Position numbers and translations under genes: made by a program
From: Variovorax sp. KK3
Lineage (GTDB): Bacteria > Pseudomonadota > Gammaproteobacteria > Burkholderiales > Burkholderiaceae_C
Direction: 5' to 3'
Length of the DNA stretch: 51,342 nucleotides
Assembly (NCBI RefSeq): GCF_001984055.1
Contig: NZ_LYVO01000047.1
Coordinates: forward strand, 1-51,342
The notes under the pieces: model-generated
The model's database searches: none
What the model saw: the letters and a program-made list of their open reading frames with translations, nothing else
Told to the model about the DNA's origin: nothing
Part shown: positions 15,323-23,306 of the stretch, in pieces
How positions within the stretch are numbered: position 1 is the stretch's first letter
Layout of the letters: each line of letters begins with the position of its first letter

Positions 15323-16114
15323 CTACACGTACCGCAGGGCGATCACCGCTTCGCGCGCGCGGTCGAGGAAGGGACGGCGCTCTTCGCCGTCGTGCAGCTT
15401 GAGCGGTTCGCCGAAGGTGACGGAGCAGAGGATCGGCACCGGCACCACCTCGCCCTTGGGCATCACGCGCTGCACGTTGTCGATCCAGGCCGGCACCAGC
15501 ACGGCGTCGGGGAACATCTGGGCCAGCGTGAACAGGCCCGACTTGAACTTCTGCGGTTCGCCGGTGTGGCCACGCGTGCCTTCGGGAAAGATGATGATCG
15601 AGTCGCCGCTTTGCAGCGCTTCGATGAGCGGCTGCAGTGGCAGCAGGGCCTCGGCGCTGCCGGGTACGGGCATGGCCGGCGCGTCGGCGGGGGCGGCCAG
15701 AGGCAGCTCGCCCTGCACCACTTGTGCGGGCTCGGCAGGTGGCTCGGCAGGCGGTGCGGCAGCGGGCTCGAACGAGGGCTCGATGCGCTCGCGTGGTGCC
15801 GGCGGCGCCGCGGGCTCGGGAGGCACGGCGGCACTGCCGCCGCGTTCGACGTAGATGGCGTTGAACACCTCGGTGGTGATCCAGCGCTTGAAGGGGGTGT
15901 TGGCCCAGTAGTCGCGCGCGGCGATGGGCCGCGTGATGCTGCGCAGTTCTTCCGGCAGCGCGGCCCAGATCATCACCAGGTCGAGATGGCTCTGGTGATT
16001 GGCGAAGTAGATGCGCTGCTCGGCCTTGGGCGGGCAGCCCCTCCAGCGCGCCTGGGCCCCGGTGAGCAGCCGGATCAGGCCCAGCAGCATCAACCCCGTC
16101 AACTTTGCAAGCAT
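15323..16114 (-). CDS. PlsC-like 1-acylglycerol-3-phosphate acyltransferase
   Basis: This 263-residue acyltransferase has the catalytic NHQSHLD box (residues 39-45; H-x4-D) and the FPEGTR substrate box (176-181). It likely acylates lysophosphatidate to phosphatidate. The two boxes are separated by an unusual Pro/Ala/Glu-rich stretch at about residues 94-153 that looks like a disordered insertion. The ATG lies 7 nt after a TATCAT -10 element (minus strand, 16127-16122), so the mRNA may be leaderless. It heads an operon with the CdsA-like gene and ruvC. Confidence 0.88.
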   Translation of the reverse strand: MLAKLTGLMLLGLIRLLTGAQARWRGCPPKAEQRIYFANHQSHLDLVMIWAALPEELRSITRPIAARDYWANTPFKRWITTEVFNAIYVERGGSAAVPPEPAAPPAPRERIEPSFEPAAAPPAEPPAEPAQVVQGELPLAAPADAPAMPVPGSAEALLPLQPLIEALQSGDSIIIFPEGTRGHTGEPQKFKSGLFTLAQMFPDAVLVPAWIDNVQRVMPKGEVVPVPILCSVTFGEPLKLHDGEERRPFLDRAREAVIALRYV

Positions 16115-16219
16115 GGCGGCGATGATACGAGGCGCGCATGACGTGGCGCGCAGGCCGACTTTTCTGGTGCCCGCTCCGAAAATGCCTCTCGAATCCGTTA
16201 TGATTCGAACCCTTCAAAC

Positions 16220-16295
16220 GCGGGAATAGCTCAGTTGGTAGAGCGCAACCTTGCCAAGGTTGAGGTCGAGAGTTCGAGACTCTTTTCCCGCTCCA
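16220..16295 (+). tRNA. tRNA-Gly (anticodon GCC)
   Basis: This 76-nt cloverleaf has a GCGGGAA acceptor arm pairing with TTCCCGC, the D-loop AGCTCAGTTGGTAGAGC, anticodon loop TTGCCAA giving GCC, the T-arm GTTCGA(G), and an encoded CCA end. A TATGAT -10 element lies at 16199-16204, 15 nt before the mature 5' end. A perfect hairpin follows about 20 nt downstream. It reads glycine codons GGC and GGT. Confidence 0.97.
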
Positions 16296-16316
16296 GTTTT
16301 TTGCATCGTCGAAGTC

Positions 16317-16338
16317 AAGGCCACCCTCGGGTGGCCTT
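16317..16338 (+). terminator. terminator after tRNA-Gly
   Basis: A perfect 10-bp stem (AAGGCCACCC / GGGTGGCCTT) with a 2-base centre is followed by the pyrimidine-rich TCTGCTTTCT. It stands between the tRNA and the photolyase gene. Confidence 0.75.
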
Positions 16339-16378
16339 TCTGCTTTCTGGTTCGTACAGTCCGGCGCCATACTGGATC

Positions 16379-17914
16379 ATGCGCAACCTGGTGGTGGTGC
16401 TGGGCGACCAGCTGAGTCTTTCGAGCGTGGCTTTCGATGGCTTCGATGCCGCGCGCGACCGAGTGTGGATGGCCGAGGTGCGGGAAGAGTCGGAGCACGT
16501 GCCGAGCACCAAGATGCGCACGGCGATCTTCCTGTCGGCGATGCGGCACTTCGCAGAGGCGCTCACTGCGCGTGGCATGCCGCTCGACTACTTGAAGCTC
16601 GGCGCACATCCCTTCGCATCGATCGAAAGCGCATTGGCCGACACGCTGGCGCGCCATCGCCCCGAGACTGTGTTGATGGTCGAGGCCGGCGAATGGCGCC
16701 TCGAACAAGCGATCGCCAACGTCTGCCGCGCATCCGGCGTGCAGCTCGCGTTGCGCGACGACCTGCATTTCATGGCTTCGCGTGCCGAGTTCGCCGAGCA
16801 TGCCCAGGGCAAGCGCCGCCTGGTCATGGAGAACTTCTACCGGCACATGCGCATGAAGCACAAGGTGCTGATGGACGACGAGGGGCAGCCCGAAGGCGGG
16901 CAATGGAACTTCGACCACGACAACCGCGGCGCTTTCGGTCGCGAGGGGCCGGGCCTGCTGCCGGCGCCGCCTTCGTTCGCACCGGACGCGATCACGCGCG
17001 AAGTGCTGGCCGAGGTCGAACTGCGCTTCGGCGACCACTATGGCAGCGCGTCGTCCTTCGACTGGCCGGTGACGCGCGAGCAGGCACTGGTGGCGCTTGC
17101 CGATTTCGTGGAGCACCGGCTGCAGGACTTCGGACGCTTCCAGGATGCGATGTGGGCCGACGAGCCTTTCCTGTATCACGGGCTGCTGTCGTCGTCGATG
17201 AACCTCAAGCTGCTCGATCCGCGCGAAGTGATCGATGCGGCGGTGGCGCGCTGGCGCACCGGCGCCGCGCCCATCGAAGCGGTCGAAGGCTTCGTGCGGC
17301 AGATCATCGGATGGCGTGAATTCATGCGCGGCGTCTACTGGTGGCGCATGCCGAAGCTGCTCGAAGCCAACGCGCTGAAGCACCAGCAAGACCTGCCCGG
17401 CTGGTACTGGACCGGCGAGGTGCACATGAACTGCATGCGGCAGGCGATCGGCCAGACCTTGCGAACCGGCTACGCGCACCACATCCAGCGCCTGATGGTC
17501 ACCGGCAACTTCGCGCTGACCTTCGGCGTGGCACCGGCGCAGGTGCATGCGTGGTACCTGTCGGTGTACGTCGACGCGGTGGAATGGGTGGAGCTGCCCA
17601 ACACCGTCGGCATGTCGCTCTTCGCTGATGGCGCGCGCTTCGTCACCAAGCCCTATGCGGCGGGTGGTGCGTACATCCGGCGCATGAGCAACTACTGCGA
17701 TGGCTGCCGGTACCAGCCCGGCACCCGCAGCGGCGAGGGCGCGTGCCCGATGACCGTGATGTACTGGGACTTCGTGGCGCGGCACGAGCGGATGCTCGAG
17801 AACAACCCGCGCACCGTGATGATGACGCGCAACCTCGGGCGATTCAGCGACGACGAGCGCGCCGCGATCCGCCGCACCGCTGCCGACATGCGGGCGCACC
17901 CGGACCTGCTGTGA
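16379..17914 (+). CDS. FeS-type photolyase/cryptochrome (PhrB/CryB class)
   Basis: This 511-residue flavoprotein belongs to the deoxyribodipyrimidine photolyase-related class that carries FAD, a pterin-like antenna and a 4Fe-4S cluster. The start RNLVVVLGDQLS is typical, and four cysteines sit where cluster ligands are known: HMNCMRQ, CDGC and GACP. Members repair (6-4) photoproducts or act as light sensors. The ATG follows a CATACT hexamer by 5 nt. It is 3 kb from the sigma/ChrR island but lacks the island's promoter motif. Its stop is 4 nt from the convergent mtgA stop. Confidence 0.92.
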   Translation: MRNLVVVLGDQLSLSSVAFDGFDAARDRVWMAEVREESEHVPSTKMRTAIFLSAMRHFAEALTARGMPLDYLKLGAHPFASIESALADTLARHRPETVLMVEAGEWRLEQAIANVCRASGVQLALRDDLHFMASRAEFAEHAQGKRRLVMENFYRHMRMKHKVLMDDEGQPEGGQWNFDHDNRGAFGREGPGLLPAPPSFAPDAITREVLAEVELRFGDHYGSASSFDWPVTREQALVALADFVEHRLQDFGRFQDAMWADEPFLYHGLLSSSMNLKLLDPREVIDAAVARWRTGAAPIEAVEGFVRQIIGWREFMRGVYWWRMPKLLEANALKHQQDLPGWYWTGEVHMNCMRQAIGQTLRTGYAHHIQRLMVTGNFALTFGVAPAQVHAWYLSVYVDAVEWVELPNTVGMSLFADGARFVTKPYAAGGAYIRRMSNYCDGCRYQPGTRSGEGACPMTVMYWDFVARHERMLENNPRTVMMTRNLGRFSDDERAAIRRTAADMRAHPDLL

Positions 17915-17918
17915 AGGT

Positions 17919-18665
17919 TCAGGGCAGCTCGGCCGCCGGCATGCGCGCCACGATGGTGGCCGTGCGGCCCGACAGATAGGCCGACTGCGGCCGCCGCTCG
18001 AACTGCTTGGGGCTCGGCAGCATCACGGCCAGCCGCGCGGCTTCTTGCGCCGTCAGGCGCGAGGCGGGCTTTTTGAAATAGTGCTGGGCCGCCGCCTCGG
18101 CGCCGAACACGCCTTCGCCCCATTCGACGCTGTTGAGGTAGATCTCGAGGATGCGTTGCTTGTCGAGCAGCAGTTCGAGCGCCACCGACAGCAGCAGCTC
18201 CTGACCTTTTCGCAGCAGCGTGCGTTCGCCCGACAGCAGCAGGTTTTTCGCGAGCTGCTGGGTGATGGTCGAGCCGCCGCGCATCTGCACCGGACGAGGC
18301 TCCTTGCCGCGGGCGCGCATCTGCGCCGCGCGCTTGGCCGCGATCTCCTCGGCGCGCGCGTTGCGCTGGCGGGCGCGCTCGATGGCTTCCCATTCGACCC
18401 CGTTGTGATAGACGAACTCGCTGTCTTCGCTCGCGATGACGGCCCGCTTGAGGTTGTCGGCGATCTGCGAGTAGGGCACCCACTGCTGGCGCCAGCCCTT
18501 GTCGCCGTTGTCGCGCCCCTGGGTCGCGAGCTGCCAGGCCTCCGAACGCTGGAAGGTGGTGGATTGCGGATCGACCACCGCCATCGTGGCGATGCGGCCG
18601 ATGAAGAACAGCTGCATCGCCACCGCCGCGAACAGCAGGCACAAGACCCAACGCAGCACCGCCAT
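17919..18665 (-). CDS. mtgA: monofunctional biosynthetic peptidoglycan glycosyltransferase
   Basis: This 248-residue family-51 glycosyltransferase is anchored by one N-terminal membrane helix (residues 5-28) and polymerises lipid II. Conserved boxes are AVIASEDSEFVYHNG with catalytic Glu80, GGSTITQQLAKNLLL, and RILEIYLNSVEWGEGVFG. Between the first two boxes is a roughly 30-residue Arg/Ala/Glu-rich insertion (about 98-128). There is no transpeptidase domain. The start ATG is 13 nt after the aroE stop, in an operon with aroE and the TonB-like gene. Confidence 0.95.
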   Translation of the reverse strand: MAVLRWVLCLLFAAVAMQLFFIGRIATMAVVDPQSTTFQRSEAWQLATQGRDNGDKGWRQQWVPYSQIADNLKRAVIASEDSEFVYHNGVEWEAIERARQRNARAEEIAAKRAAQMRARGKEPRPVQMRGGSTITQQLAKNLLLSGERTLLRKGQELLLSVALELLLDKQRILEIYLNSVEWGEGVFGAEAAAQHYFKKPASRLTAQEAARLAVMLPSPKQFERRPQSAYLSGRTATIVARMPAAELP

Positions 18666-18678
18666 CACCGGCTTGCCG

Positions 18679-19530
18679 TCAACGCGGTGCGTCGACGATC
18701 GCGCGCAGCTCGGCCAGCACCTGCGCCGAGGGCGGCCGCTGGCCGCGCCAGATGCTGAAGGACTCGGCCGCCTGCTCGACCAGCATGCCCAGGCCGTCGC
18801 GCGCCACCGCACCATGGCTGCGGGCCCAGCCCATGAAGCCGGCAGCGGCCGGGCCATACATCATGTCGACCACGAGCGTGCCGGGCTTGATGACCTCCGC
18901 GCCCACCGGCACCTCGCCGCCGGCCAGGCTGGAGGCGGTGCCGTTGACCACCACGTCGAAGGTGCCCGGCACGGTGGACAGCGCATGGGCCTCGAGCACG
19001 ATGCCGTGCTGCAGCGCCAGCGGCGCGTGGCTGCGCACCAGGGCGATGGCCTTGTCCAGCGTGCGGTTGGCCACGACCACGCGGCGCGGCCGCGCATCGA
19101 GCAAGGGGCCGAGCACGCCCGCGGCGGCGCCGCCCGCGCCCAGCAGCAGGAGCTCGCTGCCGGCGAGCGGCAGGCCGGCATGCTGGGTGATGTCGGCCAC
19201 GATGCCGGCGCCGTCGGTGTTGTCGCCGTGGATGCCGTCGTCGGCGAAGCGCAGCGTGTTGACGGCCCGCGCCAGCCGGGCCCGCGGGCTCAGGTGCTGC
19301 GACAGCGCCGCGGCCTCGAACTTGAAGGGCACGGTGACGTTGCAGCCGCGCGCCTGGCCGGCCGGATCGGCGCGGAAGGCGGCCACCGCGGCATCGAAGC
19401 CGTCGAGCGGCACCAGGCGGCGGCCGTAGTCGAGCGTCTGGCCGGTCAGTTCGGCGAAGCGCGCATGAATCCACGGCGAGCGGCTGTGCTCGACCGGGTT
19501 GCCCATCACGCAATAGAGGTCCATGGCCAT
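18679..19530 (-). CDS. aroE: shikimate dehydrogenase
   Basis: This 283-residue enzyme reduces 3-dehydroshikimate with NADPH in aromatic amino acid synthesis. It shows the substrate-binding NPVEHSRSPWIH N-terminus, the catalytic Lys in CNVTVPFK, and the nucleotide loop LLLGAGGAAAGVL. Starts at 19530 (MAMDLYC) or 19524 (MDLYCVMGN) are both possible; a TTG at 19548 is less likely. Its stop is 13 nt from the mtgA start. The pairing of aroE with mtgA is positional rather than functional. Confidence 0.95.
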   Translation of the reverse strand: MAMDLYCVMGNPVEHSRSPWIHARFAELTGQTLDYGRRLVPLDGFDAAVAAFRADPAGQARGCNVTVPFKFEAAALSQHLSPRARLARAVNTLRFADDGIHGDNTDGAGIVADITQHAGLPLAGSELLLLGAGGAAAGVLGPLLDARPRRVVVANRTLDKAIALVRSHAPLALQHGIVLEAHALSTVPGTFDVVVNGTASSLAGGEVPVGAEVIKPGTLVVDMMYGPAAAGFMGWARSHGAVARDGLGMLVEQAAESFSIWRGQRPPSAQVLAELRAIVDAPR

Positions 19531-19555
19531 CCCTGGGGTAGTCGTCAATGCCGGG

Positions 19556-20422
19556 TCACTGCTTCGAAGACGAGGAGACCTGCGTCTCCAGCGTTTCGTC
19601 GCGGGTGAACTTGAAGCGCGAGGGCAGCACGATCTGGTCGGTCTGCCGCCGCATCGCGTCGGTGAACTTGCCGAAGTTGCCGACGCTGCGCACGATCGCC
19701 TGCGCGCGCCGGTCCAGTGTGGCGTTGCCCGAGCCCTCGATGATGTCGGTGGCGAGAATGGCGCCGTCGAAGTTGACGGTGACCATCATGGTGAGCTCGC
19801 CATAGAGCTTCTTGCCGGCCATCTCGGGAAAGTTTTCGGTGCCGCGCGCTTCGATGCGGCGGCGCAGCGCGTCGACGTACACCGCGTACACGGCCTCGCG
19901 TGTGGCGGGGCTCAGGTAGCGCTTCTTCGGGCGCGCGTTCTCTTCGTTCACCCGGCGTTCGATCTCGGCCAGCATGTCGATGAGCTGGCGGCGCTTTTCC
20001 TCGCGCGCCTCGGCCTCGCTCGGGTTGCCTTGATGCCGCGGGTCGGGCTTCGGCATGGTGGCGAGCTGTTGCCTGATCTGCGCGAGCAGCTGCATCTGCT
20101 GCGCCTGCATGCTTTCGATTTGCCGCTGGGCTTCCTCCATCGATTCGCCGACGGCGGTGAAGGTGGAAGGCGGCAGCGGGCTGGTGGCGCGGCCGCGGTC
20201 GAGGTCGCCGCCGCCAGCCAGCGAGGTCTGGGCGATGGCCTGGGCTTTTTCGGGCGGGCGGTCGGTGGTCTTGGCGTTGACCAGGATGACTTCGAGCGGG
20301 GCTTCGGTGAACACCCGGTTGAAGCCTTCGGGATCGGCGAAGCGAAACCCGAGCAGCAGGGCATGCGCGGCAACGGAGATGCCGAGCGCGATCTGCAGGC
20401 TGCTCAGGTCGCGCAAGTTCAT
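19556..20422 (-). CDS. TonB-like envelope protein
   Basis: This 288-residue protein has one N-terminal membrane anchor (IALGISVAAHALLLGF), a Gln-rich coiled-coil-prone middle (about residues 90-160) and a C-terminal TonB-like domain (YAVYVDALRRRIEARG, then LYGELTMMVTVNFDG). It could transduce proton-motive force to outer-membrane receptors or act as another periplasm-spanning factor; no ExbB or ExbD gene is adjacent. It follows the RNB ribonuclease gene after a 91-nt spacer with a strong hairpin and precedes aroE by 25 nt. Confidence 0.85.
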   Translation of the reverse strand: MNLRDLSSLQIALGISVAAHALLLGFRFADPEGFNRVFTEAPLEVILVNAKTTDRPPEKAQAIAQTSLAGGGDLDRGRATSPLPPSTFTAVGESMEEAQRQIESMQAQQMQLLAQIRQQLATMPKPDPRHQGNPSEAEAREEKRRQLIDMLAEIERRVNEENARPKKRYLSPATREAVYAVYVDALRRRIEARGTENFPEMAGKKLYGELTMMVTVNFDGAILATDIIEGSGNATLDRRAQAIVRSVGNFGKFTDAMRRQTDQIVLPSRFKFTRDETLETQVSSSSKQ

Positions 20423-20465
20423 GGAGATGCCTCCCCCAGGCTTGTCACTTCGCGTACTTCGCGCA

Positions 20466-20485
20466 CCCCCTCCTGAAGGAGGGGG
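20466..20485. repeat. perfect G/C hairpin in an intergenic spacer
   Basis: CCCCCTCCT (20466-20474) and AGGAGGGGG (20477-20485) form a near-continuous stem. A second small inverted repeat (CGCC-TTCG-GGCG) follows at about 20489-20500. It lies between the RNB ribonuclease and TonB-like genes, with no T tract. It may be a dispersed intergenic repeat or an mRNA-processing hairpin. Confidence 0.55.
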
Positions 20486-20513
20486 CGATCGCCTTCGGGC
20501 GGCCGGGCGGCGC

Positions 20514-22568
20514 TCATGCCGGCTGATTCTCCGGGGCCGCTTCGCTGTCGGCAAGGTCCACGGCGATGGCGATCGGGCCCGCGACTTCTTCTTCGTCGCC
20601 TTCTTCTTCCACGGTGGCCTCGGCAGGTGCCGCGTCGAGGCGTTCGATCACCGTGCCATGCACGTCCAGCGCGATCTCGTCGATCTCGCCCAGGCGCACG
20701 CGCACCCGCGCGCCGCGCGCCAGGCCCTGGGCGCCGGCCACGTCGAACACCAGCGGCAGGTGGTCGGCGCGGGCCAGGGCGCCGTTGGGCATGTCCTTGA
20801 TGAGCGTGGCCTCGAGTTCGGTGATGCCTTGCTGCGCCAGGTGCTTGAGCGTCCAGAAGCGCTCCATGCCGGCCTGGTGCGCGTTGTAGGCGCTGTAGGC
20901 GGCATCGAAGCCCGAGAGGATGGAGAACAGGTCCGCGTCCTTGGGCTTGAAGGGCGCCGCCAGCGCGGCGGTGCGGCCGTGGCGCGCGGCTGCGATGATC
21001 TGCCACTGGTTGACCAGGTCGGTGTAGCGGCGCAGCGGCGAGGTGCTCCAGGCATAGCTCTTCACGCCCAGGCCGGCATGCGGCAGGGCCTTGGTGCCCA
21101 TGCGCACCTTGATGCCGGGCGCCAGGCTGGCCTGGCTGCGGTAGAGCGCGGGCACGCCCAGCTCGGCGAGCCAGCCGCCCCAGCCGCTGTTGGCCAGGAT
21201 CATTGCCTCGGACACGATGAGGTCCAGCGGCGCGCCGCGCTGGCGCGTGCTGATCTCGACCTGTTCTTCGCCGGTGGGCTCGCCCTGCACGCCGGGCAGG
21301 CGGAAGTTGTAGTCGGGCCGGTTGAAGTTCTCGGGCTTGCCGCGAACGACCTCGCGCTGCGCCTTCAAGTGCTTCGCGAGCCGGAACAGGAAGGACAGCG
21401 GTGCGCGAAGGCGGGCGGCGGCCTCGGGCGTGCCGCCGGCGTCGACCGTTGCGTCTTCGAGCCAGGGCTGCGTGATGAAGCTGTCGAGCTGGTCGTGCCG
21501 CAGGTTGGCGACGATGGGCACGCGCTCCAGTTTCGTTTCGCTGGACTTGAACGCCAGCGTCGCTTCGTCGAACTCGGTGTAGAGCGACACGGCCGGGCAG
21601 TCGCGCCCTTCCTGCAGGGTATAGGCCTCGACCATGTCGTCGGGCAGCATCGTGATCTTGTGGCCCGGCATGTAGACGGTGGACATGCGGGCTCGCGCGA
21701 CCTGGTCGATGGCGCTGCCCGGCACCAGCGCCAGGCCCGGGGCGGCGATGTGCACACCCACGCGCACGGTGCCGCTGCCCAGCCCTTCGACCGACAAGGC
21801 ATCGTCGATTTCGGTGGTGTGCGAATCGTCGACCGAGAAGGCCTGCACGCCGGCCAGCGGCAACTCGTCGGCGATGGCGGGTGCCTGCAGCGGCGGAAAG
21901 GCGGTGCCCTTCGGGAAGTTCTCGAAAAGGAACCGGCGCCAGTGGAATTGGTAGGGCGAGTCGATGGCGCCCGCGCGCCGCAGCAGTTCGAGGGGCGGCC
22001 GTTGGCTGGCGCGGGAGGCCTCGACCACGGCCTTGTATTCGGGCGCGTTCTTGTCGGGCTTGAAGAGGATCTTGTAGAGCTGGTCGCGCACCGGTGCCGG
22101 GCATTCGCCGGCCGCCAGCTGGGCGGCCCAATCGGCGATCTGGGCTTGCACCAGCTTTTTCTTCTCGATCGCGGCCAGCGCCTGCTGCACGATCTCGGCC
22201 GGCGCCTTCTTGAAGCGGCCCTTGCCGGCGCGGCGGAAGTAGTGCGGTGCCTCGAACAGGGCCAGCAGCGCGGCGGCTTGCTGGGGCAAGGAGGGGTTGG
22301 CCTGGAAATAATCGGCGGCCAAGTCGGCGAAGCTGAATTCGCCCTCGGACGCGAACTCCCACGCCAGGTCGAGGTCCATGCCGGCGGCGAGCGTCCGGGC
22401 CTCGTCGAGCAGTGCGGCCGGTGCCGGCTTCTCGAAGCGCAGCACGATGTTGGCGCCCTTCACCTTGACGCGCTTGCCGGAGTCGAGCTCCACCTGCGCC
22501 GACGTCTCCGCCTCGGACAGCACGCGGCCGCCCAGGTACTTTCCGGCTTCTTCGAACAAAACAAACAT
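20514..22568 (-). CDS. RNB-domain ribonuclease (RNase II/R family)
   Basis: This 684-residue enzyme contains the RNB catalytic core: FSVDDSHTTEIDDALSVEG holds the metal-binding Asp cluster, followed by VGVHIAAPG and MPGHKITMLPDD. The C-terminal part (after residue 590) looks like an S1-type RNA-binding region with an acidic tail. It is shorter than RNase R (about 813) and near RNase II (644) in size. The ATG at 22568 lies 7 nt after a GAGAAT element; the FVLFEEAGKYLGGRV start is natural. It likely degrades RNA 3' to 5'. Confidence 0.9.
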   Translation of the reverse strand: MFVLFEEAGKYLGGRVLSEAETSAQVELDSGKRVKVKGANIVLRFEKPAPAALLDEARTLAAGMDLDLAWEFASEGEFSFADLAADYFQANPSLPQQAAALLALFEAPHYFRRAGKGRFKKAPAEIVQQALAAIEKKKLVQAQIADWAAQLAAGECPAPVRDQLYKILFKPDKNAPEYKAVVEASRASQRPPLELLRRAGAIDSPYQFHWRRFLFENFPKGTAFPPLQAPAIADELPLAGVQAFSVDDSHTTEIDDALSVEGLGSGTVRVGVHIAAPGLALVPGSAIDQVARARMSTVYMPGHKITMLPDDMVEAYTLQEGRDCPAVSLYTEFDEATLAFKSSETKLERVPIVANLRHDQLDSFITQPWLEDATVDAGGTPEAAARLRAPLSFLFRLAKHLKAQREVVRGKPENFNRPDYNFRLPGVQGEPTGEEQVEISTRQRGAPLDLIVSEAMILANSGWGGWLAELGVPALYRSQASLAPGIKVRMGTKALPHAGLGVKSYAWSTSPLRRYTDLVNQWQIIAAARHGRTAALAAPFKPKDADLFSILSGFDAAYSAYNAHQAGMERFWTLKHLAQQGITELEATLIKDMPNGALARADHLPLVFDVAGAQGLARGARVRVRLGEIDEIALDVHGTVIERLDAAPAEATVEEEGDEEEVAGPIAIAVDLADSEAAPENQPA

Positions 22569-22620
22569 GGGGCGGATTCTCCCATGGGCTGCGGCGCGCA
22601 CCGGCGCACCGCGAGCAGGC

Positions 22621-23217
22621 TCAGGCAGGGCCGACGAAGGCCATCACCTCGTCCAGATGGTGGCGGTCGAAGTCGGACAGCGCATGGTCGCCTCCCTCGA
22701 GCAGCTTGATCCGGCTGCCGGGGTAGCGGGCCGACATTTCGCGCCAGTCGAGCACTTCGTCCCCCTTGGCCACGACGGCGAACACTTGTTCCGGCCGCGT
22801 CAGGGGGCCGACGTCGAGGGTGCGCAGTTCGTCGACGAACTCGGGCCGAAAGTAGAAGTGACTCGCGGGGTCGTGCCAGAGGGTCTGGTCGCCGATGTAG
22901 CGCGTCAGGTCGCGCGCAGGGTGGACGGCCGGATTCAGCAGCACGGCGCGGCAGCGCGTCATGCCGGTGACGTAGGTGGCGTAGAAGCCACCCAGCGAGG
23001 AGCCGATCACCGCCATCGACTCTCGCGGCCACGTCGCGACGCCGCGCATGATCAGGTCGATGGCTTCCCGCGGCGAAGGCGGCAGCTGGGGGCACCACCA
23101 ATGCAGCTGCGGGTGCCGCTCGGCAACGCGCGCGGCCACCTGCCGTGCCTTGGTCGATTGCGGCGAGGAGCGGAAGCCGTGGAGATACAGCAGATGGGTG
23201 GCGGGCGGGTTTTTCAT
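22621..23217 (-). CDS. YqiA-like alpha/beta-hydrolase esterase
   Basis: This 198-residue hydrolase starts LLYLHGFRSSPQS, has the nucleophile elbow IGSSLGGFYA (Ser near residue 73) and a C-terminal GGDHALSDF with the presumed catalytic His. It matches the UPF0227/YqiA esterase group, whose natural substrate is uncertain. The ribonuclease gene starts 52 nt downstream. It is divergent from rodA. Confidence 0.87.
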   Translation of the reverse strand: MKNPPATHLLYLHGFRSSPQSTKARQVAARVAERHPQLHWWCPQLPPSPREAIDLIMRGVATWPRESMAVIGSSLGGFYATYVTGMTRCRAVLLNPAVHPARDLTRYIGDQTLWHDPASHFYFRPEFVDELRTLDVGPLTRPEQVFAVVAKGDEVLDWREMSARYPGSRIKLLEGGDHALSDFDRHHLDEVMAFVGPA

Positions 23218-23292
23218 GCGTTTGTTTTCAATCGCTGGCAGTCCGTTGCTGCGGCGATTGTCCTTGAAGGCCGCGCAGGGGCCCGGCGGACG

Positions 23293-23306
23293 GATAATCC
23301 GCGCCC
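23293..23306 (+). promoter_or_regulatory. rodA promoter, -10 GATAAT
   Basis: GATAAT at 23293-23298 ends 8 nt before the ATG of rodA, another near-leaderless arrangement. No ribosome-binding sequence lies between. Confidence 0.55.

Noticed and set aside
16340..16378. ECF-type promoter for the photolyase
   Set aside because: CGTA is present but no TGATCC-like box at the required distance.
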